Assembly: GCA_964389375.1 (NCBI GenBank)
Contig: CAYMDP010000043.1
Location: forward strand, 1 to 24,306
Reading direction: 5' to 3'
Length of the DNA: 24,306 nucleotides
DNA from: CAYMDP01 sp964389375
GTDB taxonomy: Bacteria; Bdellovibrionota; Bdellovibrionia; Bdellovibrionales; UBA1609
The notes under the pieces are model-generated. The model was not told where the DNA came from, ran no database searches, and saw nothing but the letters and a program-made list of their open reading frames with translations. Below, piece by piece: positions 22,423-24,306 of this stretch (position 1 is its first letter; the number at the start of each line of letters is the position of its first letter). A program made the translations under genes and the position numbers.

Positions 22423-23187
22423 TTGATAAAACACCTGCCCTTTGGCCGCTTAACTTTGGTCGCTCTCGCGTTTATCAGCTCCGTCTTATTTTTCCAGCAC
22501 TCCCATTCCGTTCAAATTACTTCGAGCGCGCAAAATGGATTTCAAAGAGTTGAGGCTGATTTGCAGGCATTCGACGAAATCGTAGAACAGATGGAGACTG
22601 AATTTGCAAAGCTTCCATCCAACCCCCGAGACCTTGAATGGGTTAAAAGGAAACTGAAACACATGGTTGCTGTTGACCAGGCCATGAGGAACTATCTGAG
22701 TACTCCAGTCCAAAAAGATTACTCCGAGTCCGAAAAGGAGAATTTTTCTAAAGAATTTGGGTCGCGCTTTGTGGCGGTAGACAAAAAGAACACGAGTGAT
22801 CTAAAAAAACTATTAAAAATTTACCCTTGGTTCGTCATTAGCCAATTTGGTGAAGAAGCTGATAGGAACGCTTGGCTCTTAGCTCAACATGCCGATCAGC
22901 AGCCCGAATTCCAGAAACAAGTTCTTGCGATACTTGCGAGTTTATATAAATCCAAAGAAACCAATCCACAAAACTACGCCTACCTATTTGATCGAGTTGC
23001 CGCATCCTTCAATGACCCGAGCAAACAAACACTGCAACGCTACGGGACTCAAGGTAGCTGTGTCGGCCCTGGGAAATGGGAACCCCTTCCAATGGAGAAC
23101 CCGGAAAAAATCGACATTCGCCGAGCTGAAGTGGGCCTAGGAACAATGGCCGAGTACATTGTGAAGTTTAAGGAAATTTGCCACTAG
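22423..23187 (+). CDS. DUF6624-type exported protein
   Basis: The start codon is TTG at 22423, with GGGG about 8 bases upstream and the tRNA-His 3' end only 28 bases before it, so transcription may continue from the tRNA promoter. A hydrophobic segment at about 10-25 (LTLVALAFISSVLFF) is a signal or membrane anchor. The region ~130-230 shows the DUF6624 pattern: YPWFVISQFGEEADRNAWLLAQHADQQPEFQKQVL, then NYAYLFDRV and QRYGTQGSC. The family occurs in many Gram-negative bacteria and its function is unknown. Residues ~35-90 are helical and charged. The downstream protease gene follows within 31 bases, suggesting an operon. Confidence 0.8.
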   Translation: MIKHLPFGRLTLVALAFISSVLFFQHSHSVQITSSAQNGFQRVEADLQAFDEIVEQMETEFAKLPSNPRDLEWVKRKLKHMVAVDQAMRNYLSTPVQKDYSESEKENFSKEFGSRFVAVDKKNTSDLKKLLKIYPWFVISQFGEEADRNAWLLAQHADQQPEFQKQVLAILASLYKSKETNPQNYAYLFDRVAASFNDPSKQTLQRYGTQGSCVGPGKWEPLPMENPEKIDIRRAEVGLGTMAEYIVKFKEICH

Positions 23188-23218
23188 TGCAATGAACCAA
23201 CATGACTTATCGGATGAT

Positions 23219-24130
23219 ATGAAAAAAAATTTCCTAATCCTCATTCTGCTCATTCCCTTAAGCCTCTTTGCAGCTCCGACTGTAATTAAAGATCCCGAGA
23301 ATCAAAGACTTCAGTGGATGCTCCGCTGGGATCTACAAAATCCGCGCTTCACCGGAAAAGGCACTGTCGTTGCAGTTTTAGATTCAGGTATAGATTCAAA
23401 ATCTGATTTTTTTAAAGTCCGCCTTTTACCAGGAATCAACACTGTCGATCAAAATTTTGATACGACCGACTCCGATGACCATGGGACCCCAGTTGCAGGG
23501 ATCATTTCTCAACTTGCAATTGATGCGAAAATCTTAGCCATTAAAGTGGCTCACAGGGGCTCATCACAAAGATCCAATTTATTGCAGGGTTTAGTTTATG
23601 CCCTTAAATCTGGCGCAGACGTGATTAATATTTCATTGAATCCCGATGAAAGTCTTTTGCAAGAAGCTTTGGAATTCGTTGGCCCTCACATTTTTTATCA
23701 AAGTTTAATTGTGGTCTCGTCCGGTAACTGGGGAGAACCTTTAGCTAGAACATCCCGAGTTTGGGAAAATATTATGGTCGTGGGTGCCACACTTCTTCAT
23801 GAAGAACCCATCGGTGCGACATACTCAAACTATGGCGAAGGCGTAGATATCATGGCCCCGGCAGGAGGAGCTAAGGATGGAATCTCCACCTTTTCAATTC
23901 ATGGGAATTTAAGGTTATTTAACGGAACTTCAGCGGCGGCACCAGTGGTCTCTGGCGTAGCGGCACTGGTAAAAGAAAAATTCCCACAGGCCACGGGAGC
24001 AGAACTAAAAAGTTGGCTTCTTCAGAATGCCTGTCCATTTGATGGATTAAAATCTTTTGCTCAAGAAGGGCGCCTTGTAAATATGGCCGCTCTCTATAGA
24101 TCTAAACCTGAGTGTAGCCACTTCAAATAA
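23219..24130 (+). CDS. Subtilisin-family (S8) serine protease, compact
   Basis: The frame opens at an ATG at 23192, but the Met at 23219 gives a textbook signal peptide (MKKNFLILILLIPLSLFAA), so this start is preferred. Numbered from 23192, the catalytic triad is complete: Asp64 in VVAVLDSGID, His97 in DDHGTPVAG and Ser247 in NGTSAAAPVVSG, with oxyanion Asn179 in SSGNWG. The catalytic domain fills nearly the whole 303-residue precursor. The propeptide is short (about 20-25 residues before the core) and there are no C-terminal extra domains. It is an exported protease, plausible for prey or nutrient degradation. It follows the DUF6624 gene closely. Low Cys content (two) fits a secreted enzyme. 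Confidence 0.92.
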   Translation: MKKNFLILILLIPLSLFAAPTVIKDPENQRLQWMLRWDLQNPRFTGKGTVVAVLDSGIDSKSDFFKVRLLPGINTVDQNFDTTDSDDHGTPVAGIISQLAIDAKILAIKVAHRGSSQRSNLLQGLVYALKSGADVINISLNPDESLLQEALEFVGPHIFYQSLIVVSSGNWGEPLARTSRVWENIMVVGATLLHEEPIGATYSNYGEGVDIMAPAGGAKDGISTFSIHGNLRLFNGTSAAAPVVSGVAALVKEKFPQATGAELKSWLLQNACPFDGLKSFAQEGRLVNMAALYRSKPECSHFK

Positions 24131-24165
24131 ATCCCAAAAGGGCGGATCTATTCTGAAATACGACT

Positions 24166-24206
24166 CCGATCCTTTTTGCGACTCGACCGGTCGCAAAAAG
24201 GATCGG
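24166..24206. terminator. Perfect 17-bp hairpin downstream of the protease gene
   Basis: CCGATCCTTTTTGCGAC (24166-24182) and its exact reverse complement (24190-24206) surround a 7-base loop. It lies 36 bases after the stop. Only a short T run (CTTTTA) follows on the plus strand, so it is a likely but not canonical terminator. The remaining 100 bases to the window end contain no clear gene; a 30-codon minus-strand frame (24306-24214) is open to the edge but not recognisable. Confidence 0.6.
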
Positions 24207-24306
24207 CGTACTTTTAGGCTAAAAATCCGAACACACAGGCTTCGATTGATCTCTTGATTTTCAGCATCAATCCTCTCAAAATTAAAAAATGAATCCTTTT
24301 CTGCAG

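Noticed and set aside
24214..24306. C-terminal end of a minus-strand gene at the window edge
   Set aside because: Only 30 codons are open to the edge and the product (many hydrophobic and basic residues) gives no recognisable motif; it cannot be supported.

Overview
The window looks like chromosomal DNA of a predatory or gliding deltaproteobacterium-type organism, most likely Bdellovibrionota (Bdellovibrio or a relative). This is an inference. It rests on the joint presence of an AglRQS/Glt-type gliding-motility operon with a CglB-like von Willebrand A lipoprotein, an abundance of lipoproteins and secreted TPR proteins, and a cbb3 oxidase module. No phage, insertion sequence, CRISPR array or antibiotic-resistance gene was seen. 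Coding density is high and most neighbouring genes overlap or nearly overlap.

Layout. (1) 1-2092, plus strand: the tail of ccoQ, then ccoP (unusually short, one haem site) and ccoG, the end of a cbb3 oxidase operon. A small uncertain ORF and a secreted protein of unknown function follow (2102-2698). (2) 7155-2851, minus strand: a four-gene block of a haem-binding lipoprotein, a tandem universal stress protein with a histone-H1-like basic tail, a beta-CASP metallo-beta-lactamase-fold RNase-like protein, and a small P-loop NTPase. (3) 7329-9936: a serine hydrolase (minus strand), then divergently a YqaA/DedA-type membrane protein and a DUF4382 lipoprotein with an acidic tail, closed by an intrinsic terminator. 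(4) 10506-21022, plus strand: a ten-gene, tightly packed operon for a trans-envelope motility machine. It holds a TolQ-like stator, two TolR-like partners, a 981-residue TPR protein, a 90-residue exported protein, a TonB-like/AgmX energy transducer, a lipoprotein, an outer-membrane barrel, a second TPR protein and a VWA-domain lipoprotein adhesin candidate. A possible sigma-54 promoter lies upstream. (5) 21964-21119, minus strand: a convergent gene whose core resembles the C-terminal domain of the flagellar switch protein FliG, followed by a coiled coil. (6) 22318-24130: tRNA-His, a DUF6624 exported protein and a subtilisin-family protease, ending at a perfect hairpin.

How they work together. 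The operon in region 4 can supply a proton-driven inner-membrane motor (TolQ/TolR), a periplasmic energy relay (TonB-like CTD protein and TPR proteins), an outer-membrane channel (barrel and lipoproteins) and a surface adhesin (VWA lipoprotein). This matches the known logic of Myxococcus focal-adhesion gliding. The FliG-like neighbour raises the possibility of a switch- or scaffold-like partner.

The most unusual non-coding signal is an intergenic element present twice (2749-2865 and 10170-10287). Its 43-44 bp core is nearly identical between copies and carries a compensatory base-pair change, while its 37-bp inverted arms are unrelated in sequence between copies yet almost perfectly self-complementary in each. 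Its two small hairpins present AGGAT/AGGA loops that resemble CsrA/RsmA binding sites. I do not recognise this element.
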